From Streptomyces smyrnaeus (GTDB lineage Bacteria > Actinomycetota > Actinomycetes > Streptomycetales > Streptomycetaceae): a stretch of 64,000 nt of DNA. The DNA lies in NCBI RefSeq assembly GCF_017676345.1, contig NZ_JAFFZM010000001.1:434001-498000 (forward strand). Direction: 5' to 3'. The translations under genes and the position numbers were made by a program. Shown here piece after piece: positions 38,049 through 46,466 of this stretch (position 1 is its first letter; every line of letters begins with the position of its first letter). The notes under the pieces were generated by a model, which searched no databases, was not told the DNA's origin, and saw only the letters and a list, made by a program, of their open reading frames with translations.

Positions 38049-39820
38049 GCGGGTTCTCCTTCGTCGTGTACTGCGGGTGCTTGCGACGACACCCAGAAAC
38101 GGATGCTCTCGACGAGCACCACGGCCGCGATGACCACGGCGAGCGTGGTCAGCGCGAAGATGAAGCCTTGTGTGCGGCCTCCGCCGCCCAGCCAGAGGGC
38201 CGCGGCGACGGTGACCAGCAGGGTCCGTCCTTCGTGCCCCCCGACCGCCCGCACCAGCCAGTGCGGAGGCGCTCCGGTGCCACCGCGGATGCGGTACACC
38301 GTGTCGTAGTGATGGTAGGCGAGAGCCGCCACCAGCCCGAATGCCGCGGGAAGCGCGCCGTCGGTCTCCGTACGGGCGGCCAGCACCAGGATCGTGCCGT
38401 ATTCCGCGATACGAAAGAAGGGTGGCAGCAGCCAGTCGACGGGGCCCTTGAGGGGCCTCGCGAGGGCGACCCCGGCGCACAGGGCGTAGACCACGGCGGC
38501 CGGTACGGGCCAGGGGCTGCCCAGTGGCGCGGCCCACGCGGTGGCGAGGATCACGGCACCGCCGAGGAAGGCGACGGCGGGCGCGGCAGCCGGGGGCAGC
38601 GGGAGCGGGCGCAGCAGCCGGGCACCGAGTTCGGCGAGGGGGCCGCTGTCGGTGAGCGCGCGGACCCCCTCGGCCGCGCGGTCGGTGCGGGCCCTGCGGT
38701 GCAGGGAGCGCAGCAGCCGGCCTGCCGTGGTGTAGCAGGCGGCGAGGGTCCCGGCGACGAGCAGTACGAGGAAGGTGATGCGCGGTGTGGTGGCGGCCGT
38801 CAGCACGGCGATGAGGGCCCAGCGCTCCCCGATGGGCAGCACTATCATCCGCCGGGCCCACACGGTCCACCCCGCGCTGTCCAGCCGGCTGGAGAGCGCG
38901 GCGGTGCGGCTGGTGGTGGCGCCCTCGTCGCGCGCGGCCTCGTTGAAGGAGAAGTCGACGGTGTGCCGCGCGGTCATCAGCAGCATGGCGCCGAGCGCGA
39001 GCGCCCACACGTCGTCGTGGCTGCCGCGTGCGGCCCCGAGCGCCAGGCCCGCGTAGTAGGCGTACTCCTTGGCCCGGTCGAAGGTGGCGTCCAGCCAGGC
39101 GCCGAGCTTGGAGTACTGCAGGTCGTAGCGGGCGAGCTGGCCGTCCGTCGCGTCCAGCACGAACGAGGCGATCAGCAGCACCCCGGCGGTCACGAAGCCC
39201 CACCGCTCGCCCGTCGCGGCGCACCCCGCGGCGATCAGCGCGGTGAGCAGCGAGGCCGTGGTGACCTGGTTGGGGGTCAGCCCGCGGCGGGCGCACCAGC
39301 GGGCGAGGTAGCGCGAGTAGGGGCTGACGCAGAAGGTGGTGAAGAAGCCGTCGCGGGACTTGACCGCGGAACGCAGCCGGACGGCTTCGTCGTCGACGGC
39401 GGCGACGGCGGCCTCGGCTTCCTTGCGGGCCGTCTCGTCGGCGGGCACCGTCGCCACGAGAGTCCCCAGCTCGGGCCGGTGGATCTCGACGCCCGCCGCC
39501 TCCAGCGCTGTGGCCGCCTCCTGGGGGCCGCCCGTCAGGTCGGGCGGCAGCGCGCGCCGCGCCTCGGGGGTGACACCGAGCACACCGGGCAGCGCGCCCG
39601 CCTCGAAGCGGGGGTCCTTCAGGGCGAGCCGCAGCGCATGGGTGTGGCCGACGAAGCGCGGGTCGATCAGGGCGAGCCGTTCGTTCGCCGCGGCGGCGGC
39701 AAGGTGGGTGCTGACCTCGGCGGGCCGGGAGGCCACACGCACATCGAAACCGAGCGAGCGCAGGTCGGTCTCGAGCGACGACCCGGCAACCGGCGGACCG
39801 GTGAGGATGGCGGTCGACAG
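38045..39820 (-). CDS. DUF5941 / CDP-alcohol phosphatidyltransferase fusion
   Basis: A 591-residue membrane protein. An N-terminal soluble domain (about 1-150; LIDPRFVGHTHALRLALKDPRF) is followed by a CDP-alcohol transferase domain with a complete motif (DATDGQLARY, LGAWLDATFDRAKEY) and a C-terminal helix-rich half with eight or so membrane segments. It is probably the active polyol-phosphate transferase of the operon. No ATG or GTG is available near the conserved start: an AAGGAG at 39831-39836 is ten bases before a CTG at the position where I recall homologues starting with M-S-T-A-I-L. I chose that CTG; a TTG at 39868 is the fallback. Confidence 0.85.
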   Translation of the reverse strand: MSTAILTGPPVAGSSLETDLRSLGFDVRVASRPAEVSTHLAAAAANERLALIDPRFVGHTHALRLALKDPRFEAGALPGVLGVTPEARRALPPDLTGGPQEAATALEAAGVEIHRPELGTLVATVPADETARKEAEAAVAAVDDEAVRLRSAVKSRDGFFTTFCVSPYSRYLARWCARRGLTPNQVTTASLLTALIAAGCAATGERWGFVTAGVLLIASFVLDATDGQLARYDLQYSKLGAWLDATFDRAKEYAYYAGLALGAARGSHDDVWALALGAMLLMTARHTVDFSFNEAARDEGATTSRTAALSSRLDSAGWTVWARRMIVLPIGERWALIAVLTAATTPRITFLVLLVAGTLAACYTTAGRLLRSLHRRARTDRAAEGVRALTDSGPLAELGARLLRPLPLPPAAAPAVAFLGGAVILATAWAAPLGSPWPVPAAVVYALCAGVALARPLKGPVDWLLPPFFRIAEYGTILVLAARTETDGALPAAFGLVAALAYHHYDTVYRIRGGTGAPPHWLVRAVGGHEGRTLLVTVAAALWLGGGGRTQGFIFALTTLAVVIAAVVLVESIRFWVSSQAPAVHDEGEPA

Positions 39821-40043
39821 AACGAACTCACTCCTTGGAAGCTGGCATACCCGCGCGAGAGGGGACAACTGAGGCAGCGGGCAGCGTGCGCCGTCACCCG
39901 CAAGGGGTCGGCGGCACGTCGGCAGAGAGTATCGGATCGCCGGAGGGAGCCTTCACCGAGCGTTCATCGCCCCGGTGTTGCCCGGGAAGCGCCCGCGCGC
40001 CCCAGCATGGTGGATCATGGGCTCGCGCCACAACCGGGGCCGA

Positions 40044-40056
40044 TAGGGTTCGGGAC
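40044..40056 (+). promoter_or_regulatory. -10 element placing galE transcription start at its ATG
   Basis: TAGGGT (40044-40049) is followed after seven bases by the galE ATG at 40057, and no ribosome site is present. This is the usual layout of leaderless actinobacterial genes. No convincing -35 element is seen. Confidence 0.5.
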
Positions 40057-41055
40057 ATGACGTGGTTGATCACAGGCGGCGCGGGGTACATCGGCGCGCA
40101 TGTCGCACGAGCCATGACGGCCGCCGGTGAGCGGGCCGTCGCGCTGGACGACCTCTCCTCGGGGCTGGCCGAGCGGCTGCCCGCCGAGGTGCCGCTGGTG
40201 CGCGGCTCGGTGCTCGACCGTCCGACGCTGGACCGCGTGCTCGCCGAGCACGACGTGAGCGGTGTGATCCATCTCGCGGCCAAGAAGCAGGTCGGCGAGT
40301 CCGTCGAGCAGCCGCTGTCCTACTACGAGGAGAACGTGCACGGTCTGGTCACCCTGCTGGGCGCGGTGGTCGACGCGGGGGTGGGCCGCTTCGTCTTCTC
40401 CTCCTCGGCCGCCGTCTACGGCATGCCGGACGTGGACCTGGTCACCGAGCGGACCCCGACGGTACCGATGAACCCGTACGGCGAGACCAAGCTGGCCGGC
40501 GAGTGGCTGGTACGGGCGGCGGGCCGGGCGCACGGGCTGTCCACCGCCTGTCTGCGCTACTTCAACGTCGCCGGGACCGCGGAGCCCGAGCTGGCCGACA
40601 GCGGAGTCTCCAACATCGTTCCGATGTTCTTCGACGCGCTGACCCGCGGCGAGGCCCCCCGGATCTTCGGCGACGACTATCCGACCCCGGACGGCACCTG
40701 TGTGCGGGACTACATCCATGTCCAGGACCTGGCCGAGGCGCATGTCACCGCGGCCCGCGCGCTGGCGGCGGGCGGCACCGGCGCGGGCGGTGATCTGACG
40801 CTCAACGTCGGTACCGGCGCGGGCGTCTCCGTGCGGGAGATGGCCGAGCTCGTCGCCGAGGTCACCGGCAGGCGGGAGCCGGCGCCCCTGGTGGTCGCGC
40901 GCCGCCCCGGTGACCCGGCACGGGTGGTCGCCTCGGCGGACCGGATCCGCAAGGAGCTGGGCTGGGAGCCGCACTGCGGGGTGCGCGAGATGGTCGCCTC
41001 GGCGTGGGAGGGCTGGCTGCTGCGCCATCCGGAGGCTCGTACCTCGACGGGTTGA
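40057..41055 (+). CDS. galE: UDP-glucose 4-epimerase family protein
   Basis: A 332-residue extended SDR. NAD motif GGAGYIGAHVA, catalytic Ser in FSSSAAVYG and Tyr-x3-Lys in NPYGETKLAGE; LRYFNVAGT and RDYIHVQDLAEAH are standard GalE features. It should interconvert UDP-glucose and UDP-galactose, feeding galactosyl donor to the glycosyltransferase of the divergent operon. Divergent placement beside the polyol-lipid operon supports that link. The gene appears leaderless. Confidence 0.93.
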   Translation: MTWLITGGAGYIGAHVARAMTAAGERAVALDDLSSGLAERLPAEVPLVRGSVLDRPTLDRVLAEHDVSGVIHLAAKKQVGESVEQPLSYYEENVHGLVTLLGAVVDAGVGRFVFSSSAAVYGMPDVDLVTERTPTVPMNPYGETKLAGEWLVRAAGRAHGLSTACLRYFNVAGTAEPELADSGVSNIVPMFFDALTRGEAPRIFGDDYPTPDGTCVRDYIHVQDLAEAHVTAARALAAGGTGAGGDLTLNVGTGAGVSVREMAELVAEVTGRREPAPLVVARRPGDPARVVASADRIRKELGWEPHCGVREMVASAWEGWLLRHPEARTSTG

Positions 41056-41182
41056 GGCCGCAGAACGACAGCAATGGGCACAGATGTGCGCGATATAGAC
41101 AGAATCCCGCAGAATGCGGAGTTACCGCGTCGCCTGCGGCACACTGGATCACGCTGCCCACAGGCCCACCCGAAGGATCACC

Positions 41183-41743
41183 ATGGCGAACAGCTCAGCG
41201 GCCCCGATCATGCTCGAACTGGTCGACGAGGACGGGACGACGATCGGTACCGCGGAGAAGCTCTCCGCCCATGTGGCCCCCGGGCGGCTGCACCGCGCCT
41301 TTTCCGTCTTCCTCTTCGACGAGGAGGGCAGACTCCTCCTCCAGCGCCGTGCGCTGGGCAAATACCACTCTCCGGGGGTGTGGTCCAACACCTGCTGCGG
41401 CCATCCCTATCCCGGTGAGCCGCCGTTCGCCGCCGCCACCCGGCGGGTCGGCGAGGAGTTGGGGGTGGCGCCCTCGCTGCTGCGGGAGGCCGGCACCGTC
41501 CGCTACAACCACCCGGACCCGGCCTCGGGGCTGGTCGAGCAGGAGTTCAACCATCTGTTCGTAGGGCTGCTGCGCCAGGAGCCGCGGCCGGACCCCGCGG
41601 AGATCGCCGAGACCGCGTTCGTGACCTGGGACGAGCTGGACAAGCGGCATGCGACGGACACGTTCTCCACCTGGTTCATGACCGTGCTGGACGCGGCCCG
41701 TCCGGCCATCCGCGAGGTGACGGGCGGCGCCGGGAGCTGGTGA
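41183..41743 (+). CDS. idi: Isopentenyl-diphosphate delta-isomerase, type I
   Basis: A 186-residue Nudix-fold isomerase. Active-site Cys and metal ligands are in SNTCCGHPYPGE; LHRAFSVFLFD and the Nudix helix RRVGEELGV are present, and the catalytic Glu region is EQEFNHLF. It balances isopentenyl and dimethylallyl diphosphate for the hopanoid pathway encoded 12 kb away. GAAGGA lies before the ATG. 127 bp separate it from galE. Confidence 0.95.
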   Translation: MANSSAAPIMLELVDEDGTTIGTAEKLSAHVAPGRLHRAFSVFLFDEEGRLLLQRRALGKYHSPGVWSNTCCGHPYPGEPPFAAATRRVGEELGVAPSLLREAGTVRYNHPDPASGLVEQEFNHLFVGLLRQEPRPDPAEIAETAFVTWDELDKRHATDTFSTWFMTVLDAARPAIREVTGGAGSW

Positions 41744-41802
41744 CCGCCGCAGGACCGACGCCGGTGCTCACCGAGGAGGAGCAGTACCGCGCCACCGGTC
41801 CC

Positions 41803-42492
41803 TCATCGCAGGGCGCGGGGATCGGCGCCCGCCGCTTGCGGGGACAGCGGCAGTGCGGCCCACACGACCTTGCCACCGGTGCTGGTCTGCTCCACGTCGC
41901 AGACGCCGCCCGCCTCGAAGGTGAGCGTCTTGACCAGCAGCAGACCCCGGCCACCGGTGTGCTCCCGGAACGGCTCGGCCTCCAGCGCCTTGGGCCGGTA
42001 GGGGTGGCTGTCCTCCACGGCCACCCGGAGCCATCCGCCGTCCAGCGCGACCTCGACCGCGATCTCGGGCGACAGCAGCGCCGCGTGCTGCACGGCGTTG
42101 GTGACCAGTTCCGAGAGGATCAGTAGCGCCCCCTGCAACGCCTCCGCCGGAACACCGGCGGGCCGGCGCTCCAGCAGATCCCGCACGGCATGCCGCAACC
42201 GGGGCACCGAGGAGGCGGTCGCCGGCGCGGTGAACCGCCACTCCCCTTCCTGGGCGGGGCCCGGCGCGGTGGAATGTGCGCTCCCCGGCGAGCCCTCATG
42301 GCCGCACCCGAGTGTTCTGGGCGCGGACCTGCGCTGCCGCTCCGCCCGCTCCCGCAGCGGCAGGACGGTGGCGACGGCACTCACCGCGCCCGTCCCCACC
42401 CCGCTGCGCACCGCGCTCAGGGATTCGTTTCTCTCCCCGGCTGGTGGAGCCTCGTCGACAACGCCGGTCAGCTGCCCACCGCGGCTCTCCAT
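41803..42492 (-). CDS. Anti-sigma-factor-type ATP-binding protein (HATPase_c_2)
   Basis: A 229-residue protein with an RsbW-like ATPase domain in its C-terminal 130 residues: N-box LILSELVTNAVQHA, G1-like VEDSHPYRP and GGRGLLLVKTL. The N-terminal 90 residues are Pro/Ser/Arg-rich and unconserved. Proteins like this in Streptomyces often pair with DUF397/XRE regulators, but none is adjacent. Start at ATG 42492 has AGGAG 13-14 bases upstream, a little far; in-frame upstream codons exist. Upstream lie tandem 12-bp repeats. Confidence 0.85.
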   Translation of the reverse strand: MESRGGQLTGVVDEAPPAGERNESLSAVRSGVGTGAVSAVATVLPLRERAERQRRSAPRTLGCGHEGSPGSAHSTAPGPAQEGEWRFTAPATASSVPRLRHAVRDLLERRPAGVPAEALQGALLILSELVTNAVQHAALLSPEIAVEVALDGGWLRVAVEDSHPYRPKALEAEPFREHTGGRGLLLVKTLTFEAGGVCDVEQTSTGGKVVWAALPLSPQAAGADPRALR

Positions 42493-42521
42493 CTGAGCAC
42501 CCACTCTCCTGCTCCGTACCG

Positions 42522-42550
42522 GATGTACTTGCAGATGTACTTGCATTGCA
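42522..42550. repeat. Tandem 12-bp direct repeat upstream of the ATP-binding regulator
   Basis: GATGTACTTGCA occurs twice head-to-tail (42522-42533 and 42534-42545), followed at once by TTGCA. A further ACTTGCA is on the opposite strand at 42585-42591. Placed 30-60 bp upstream of the regulator start, it looks like a binding-site array; the protein is not identified. Confidence 0.6.
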
Positions 42551-42864
42551 TGGTGGTACCGCGCGCGGCGGACCTGGCCGGGTGACTGCAAGTTGGCACG
42601 TATCGATGGCATTTGACAGAAGACTTACGCCACGGTCAGCTCCATGACAGATCGTGGAACGCCCCGGATACGATCACGCCCATGGAGCCGACCCTCGCAC
42701 CTGGTGGGACCGGCCACCGCCGAGTTCCTTCACCAAGAACGCCGCCACTCCCTCTGCGGCCTTGCCGCCGTCGGCCGCCTCGCGCTGCCGATGCTCGACC
42801 CGGCCCGGTCCGCAGCGCCCGTCCGGCGTCGACCGGTTCCCCGCTCCCTTGATGGGGCGCAGCC
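42551..42864. other. Intergenic stretch, no gene recognised
   Basis: Between the divergent ATP-binding regulator and the SCO6745-family gene. Open frames here have no plausible ribosome sites or conserved content. Base composition is lower in GC near 42600-42640, suggesting promoters there. Confidence 0.4.
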
Positions 42865-42893
42865 TTCAAGCGTGACGTACCCAGCGGTAGCGT
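42865..42893 (+). promoter_or_regulatory. Promoter of a leaderless gene (SCO6745 family)
   Basis: TTCAAG (42865-42870), 17-bp spacer, TAGCGT (42888-42893), then six bases to the ATG at 42900. No ribosome site precedes the ATG. The -35 matches only loosely. Confidence 0.45.
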
Positions 42894-42899
42894 ACGGGC

Positions 42900-43772
42900 A
42901 TGACGCCACTTCCCGAACGCGCCGGGCGGCGCTGCCACAACGCCCTGAACGCCCTGCACTCCGCGCTCTACTTCTCACCCGCGCTGGGGAAGGAGCTCTC
43001 GCCCTACGGCATCGACGACCCGCACGCGGTCAATCTGGCCGCGCGGTCGGCGCCGCTGGGCGCCGTGGGCGCGGGCACGGTGACGGCCACCTTCTACAAC
43101 TACAGCCACGCGCTGGTCGCCCGATTCGTCCCCGAGGTGTGGGACGCCGCGTCGCCGGAGACCGTACTGGCCGCACGGCTGCGCGCCGCCGACACCACAC
43201 TGCGCGACCTGCTGGGCGAGGAGGCCGTGCACTCCGCGGAGATGACGGAGGCCGCGCGGCTGGCGCTGCGCGCCGCCGAGGGCTGCACCCGCTCCGGGCG
43301 CCCGCTGCACTCCGCCAACGCGGACCTGCCCGTGCCACCGGTGGACCAGTCGCCGCACCTGGCGCTGTGGCACGCGGCGACGCTGCTGCGCGAGCACCGC
43401 GGGGACGGCCACATAGCGGCCCTGCAGAACGCCGAACTGGACGCGTTGGAGGCCGTGGTGAGCCACACCGCCAGCGGACGCGGAATGAACCCCAAGTGGG
43501 TGATGAGCACCCGTGGCTACAACGAGCGGGACTGGGCGGCGGCGCAGCAGCGGCTGACCGGGCGCGGACTGCTGGACGCCGACTGTGAGCTGACCGAGCA
43601 GGGCGTGGAGCTGCGAAAGCACCTGGAGGCGGAGACCGATCGGCTGGACCGTCGGCCCTACGAGCTGCTGGGCGCCGAGGGCGTGGCGCGGCTGACGGAG
43701 CTGGCGGGCGGTTTCGCGCGGACGGCGACCGAGGCGGGCGCGTTCCCCGCCGATCTGATCAGCAAGGGCTGA
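42900..43772 (+). CDS. SCO6745-family (SalK-like) helix-turn-helix protein
   Basis: A 290-residue, mostly helical soluble protein. Features recalled for the family are [16 protein letters not shown] at the start, [20 protein letters not shown], and a C-terminal winged-helix-like part ([25 protein letters not shown]) with [18 protein letters not shown]. The namesake lies near idi in S. coelicolor, so position supports the call. Biochemical function is not established; a regulatory role is possible. Transcription seems to begin at the start codon. Confidence 0.85.
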   Translation: MTPLPERAGRRCHNALNALHSALYFSPALGKELSPYGIDDPHAVNLAARSAPLGAVGAGTVTATFYNYSHALVARFVPEVWDAASPETVLAARLRAADTTLRDLLGEEAVHSAEMTEAARLALRAAEGCTRSGRPLHSANADLPVPPVDQSPHLALWHAATLLREHRGDGHIAALQNAELDALEAVVSHTASGRGMNPKWVMSTRGYNERDWAAAQQRLTGRGLLDADCELTEQGVELRKHLEAETDRLDRRPYELLGAEGVARLTELAGGFARTATEAGAFPADLISKG

Positions 43773-43909
43773 CCGGCAGCACTACGACGGGCCGGCGCCC
43801 CCCGGCGGGGGCCCGCCGTCGCGCCCGCCTGCGCGGGGCTGTCCGACCCGCCTGCCACAATGCATGCCTACCGGGGGACCACAGCACCGAGAAGGCGGAA
43901 CGAACCATC

Positions 43910-46312
43910 GTGACGACGACCATCGAAGGCAGGATCGCCGAGGAACTCGGCGTACGCGAGCGGCAGGTCCGCGCCGCTGTCGAGCTGCTCGACGGCGGGT
44001 CGACCGTGCCGTTCATCGCGCGCTACCGCAAGGAAGCGACCGAGACGCTCGACGACGCGCAGCTGCGCTCCCTGGAGGAGCGGCTGCGCTATCTGCGGGA
44101 GCTGGAGGAGCGGCGCGAGTCGATCCTGGAATCCGTACGCGGGCAGGGCAAGCTCACCGACGAGCTGGCGGAGCAGATCCGCGCCGCCGACTCCAAGGCG
44201 CGCCTGGAGGACATCTACCTGCCGTACAAGCCCAAGCGGCGCACCAAGGCGCAGATCGCCCGCGAGGCCGGTCTCGAACCACTGGCCGAAGGGCTGCTCG
44301 CCGACCCGACGGTGGAGCCGTCCGCCGCGGCTGCCGCGTTCGTCGACGCGGACAAGGGCGTCGCGGACACCGCCGCCGCTCTGGAGGGTGCGCGCGCGAT
44401 CCTGGCCGAGCGCTTCAGCGAGGACGCCGACCTGATCGGCGAGCTGCGCGAGCGCATGTGGGAGCAGGGCCGGCTGGCGGCCAAGGTGCGGGAGGGCAAG
44501 GAGGAGCAGGGCGCCAAGTTCGCCGACTACTTCGACTTCTCCGAGGGCTTCACCGAGCTGCCCTCGCACCGGGTCCTGGCGATGCTGCGCGGCGAGAAGG
44601 AAGAGGTCCTCGACCTCACCATGGAGCCCGAGCCGGCCGGCGCGCCGAGCACGGTGCCGGAGGGGCCGAGCTCCTACGAGCGCTCCATCGCCCACCGCTT
44701 CGGGGTGCGCGACGAGGGCCGCCCGGCCGACGCCTGGCTGGCCGAGACGGTGCGCTGGGCATGGCGTACGCGCATCCTGGTGCATCTGGGGATCGACCTG
44801 CGCACCCGGCTGCGGACGGCGGCCGAGGACGAGGCGGTGCGGGTCTTCGCGGCCAACCTGCGCGACCTGCTGCTGGCCGCGCCCGCGGGCACCCGTGCGA
44901 CCCTCGGTCTGGACCCGGGACTGCGGACGGGTGTGAAGGTGGCCGTGATCGACGCGACGGGCAAGGTGGCCGCCACGGACACCATCTACCCGCACGCCCC
45001 GCAGAAGCAGTGGGACCAGTCGCTGGCGAAGCTGGCGGCGCTCGCCGAGGCGCACAAGGTGGAGCTCGTCGCGATCGGCAACGGCACCGCGTCCCGCGAG
45101 ACCGACAAGCTCGCGGGTGAACTCATCGCGGCCAGGCCGGAGCTCAAGCTGACCAAGGTGATGGTCTCGGAGGCGGGCGCCTCCGTCTACTCCGCCTCGG
45201 CCTACGCCTCGCAGGAGCTGCCCGAGCTGGATGTGTCGCTGCGCGGCGCCGTCTCCATCGCCCGCCGGCTGCAGGACCCGCTGGCCGAGCTGGTGAAGAT
45301 CGACCCCAAGTCGATCGGCGTGGGGCAGTACCAGCACGACCTGTCCGAGGTGAAGCTCTCGCGCTCGCTGGACGCCGTGGTGGAGGACTGTGTGAACGGC
45401 GTCGGAGTGGACGTCAACACGGCCTCGGCACCGCTGCTCTCCCGCGTCTCGGGCATCGGCTCGGTACTGGCGGAGAACATCGTCGCGCACCGCGACGCCA
45501 ACGGCCCGTTCAAGAGCCGTCAGGAGCTCAAGGACGTCGCACGGCTCGGTCCCAAGGCGTTCGAGCAGTGCGCGGGCTTCCTGCGGATCCGCGGCGGGGA
45601 CGACCCGCTGGACGCCTCGGCGGTGCACCCGGAGGCGTACCCGGTCGTGCGGGACATGGTGACGAAGGCGGGCACCGATGTGCCGTCGCTGATCGGCAAC
45701 GCGAAGGTGCTGCGCGCGCTGGATCCGAAGGAGTTCGTCAACGGCTCGTTCGGTCTGCCCACGGTCACCGACATCCTGCGCGAGCTGGAGAAGCCGGGCC
45801 GCGACCCGCGTCCCGCGTTCCGCACGGCGAGCTTCAAGGAGGGCGTCGAGAAGCTCGGCGACCTGTCCAAGGGCATGGTCCTGGAGGGCGTGGTCACCAA
45901 TGTCGCCGCGTTCGGCGCCTTTGTGGACGTCGGGGTGCACCAGGACGGTCTGGTGCATGTCTCGGCGATGTCGAAGACGTTCGTGAAGGACCCGCGCGAT
46001 GTGGTCAAGCCCGGCGACATCGTCAAGGTGCGGGTGCTGGACGTCGACGAGGCGCGCAAGCGGATCTCGCTGACGCTCCGGCTGGACGACGAGCCCGAGT
46101 CCGGTGGCGGTTCCCGACGGGGCGGCCGTCGCGGCGGTGCCCCCGCGGGCGGCGGCGCCCCGCGCCAGCGCCAGGGCTCGCCCAAGGGCGGCGGCAACAA
46201 CGGCGGCGGCAACGGTGGTGGCGGCAACAAGCGCCGCGGCCAGGGCTCGTCGGCCCCGGCGCCGAACAACAGCGAGATGGCCGAGGCCCTCCGCCGCGCC
46301 GGCCTGGCCTGA
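43910..46312 (+). CDS. tex: Tex-family RNA-binding transcription accessory protein
   Basis: An 800-residue protein: Tex N-terminal helical domain (about 1-200), YqgF-like fold (about 328-450, starting [17 protein letters not shown]), helix-hairpin-helix part (about 490-560, [17 protein letters not shown]) and an S1 RNA-binding domain (about 650-725, [21 protein letters not shown]). A Gly/Arg/Asn-rich tail of about 60 residues follows, unlike E. coli YhgF, and may add RNA contact or phase-separation tendency. It binds nucleic acids and helps transcription or stalled-complex rescue. Start is a GTG after an A/G-rich leader. Confidence 0.95.
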   Translation: MTTTIEGRIAEELGVRERQVRAAVELLDGGSTVPFIARYRKEATETLDDAQLRSLEERLRYLRELEERRESILESVRGQGKLTDELAEQIRAADSKARLEDIYLPYKPKRRTKAQIAREAGLEPLAEGLLADPTVEPSAAAAAFVDADKGVADTAAALEGARAILAERFSEDADLIGELRERMWEQGRLAAKVREGKEEQGAKFADYFDFSEGFTELPSHRVLAMLRGEKEEVLDLTMEPEPAGAPSTVPEGPSSYERSIAHRFGVRDEGRPADAWLAETVRWAWRTRILVHLGIDLRTRLRTAAEDEAVRVFAANLRDLLLAAPAGTRATLGLDPGLRTGVKVAVIDATGKVAATDTIYPHAPQKQWDQSLAKLAALAEAHKVELVAIGNGTASRETDKLAGELIAARPELKLTKVMVSEAGASVYSASAYASQELPELDVSLRGAVSIARRLQDPLAELVKIDPKSIGVGQYQHDLSEVKLSRSLDAVVEDCVNGVGVDVNTASAPLLSRVSGIGSVLAENIVAHRDANGPFKSRQELKDVARLGPKAFEQCAGFLRIRGGDDPLDASAVHPEAYPVVRDMVTKAGTDVPSLIGNAKVLRALDPKEFVNGSFGLPTVTDILRELEKPGRDPRPAFRTASFKEGVEKLGDLSKGMVLEGVVTNVAAFGAFVDVGVHQDGLVHVSAMSKTFVKDPRDVVKPGDIVKVRVLDVDEARKRISLTLRLDDEPESGGGSRRGGRRGGAPAGGGAPRQRQGSPKGGGNNGGGNGGGGNKRRGQGSSAPAPNNSEMAEALRRAGLA

Positions 46313-46368
46313 CGACCCGCGGACCGTCCCGTCCACCCGCCCCCCTTCCGTCCGTCGGGACGGCGGGG

Positions 46369-46415
46369 GCCCGGCGGTGCCGCCGATCGGCTGAGCCCGG
46401 TCGGCGGCACCGGGC
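46369..46415. terminator. Hairpin between tex and the lipoprotein gene
   Basis: Arms of about 19 bp, GCCCGG..GTGCCGCCGA.CGG on the left and their complement on the right, with a 2-base bulge and an A/C loop, lie between converging genes about 57 bp after tex. It could serve both strands. Confidence 0.6.
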
Positions 46416-46466
46416 GGGAGGGCCGGCAAGGGGCGAGCCGCACCGGTCCTCGAGCGCCCGGTGACC

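Noticed and set aside
37919-40060. A 713-codon plus-strand frame
   Set aside because: Antisense to the nucleotidyltransferase and DUF5941 genes, with Gly/Arg/Gln-rich low-complexity content and no domain.
41740-42126. A plus-strand ORF starting at a GTG that overlaps the idi stop
   Set aside because: Tempting as a coupled gene, but it is antisense to the HATPase gene with its N-box and G-box, and the protein has no recognisable content.
42613-42852. Small plus-strand ORF upstream of the SCO6745-family gene
   Set aside because: No ribosome site, Pro/Arg-rich composition and no similarity recalled; probably non-coding.
43868-46429. An 853-codon minus-strand frame
   Set aside because: Antisense to tex, whose domains and motifs are intact.
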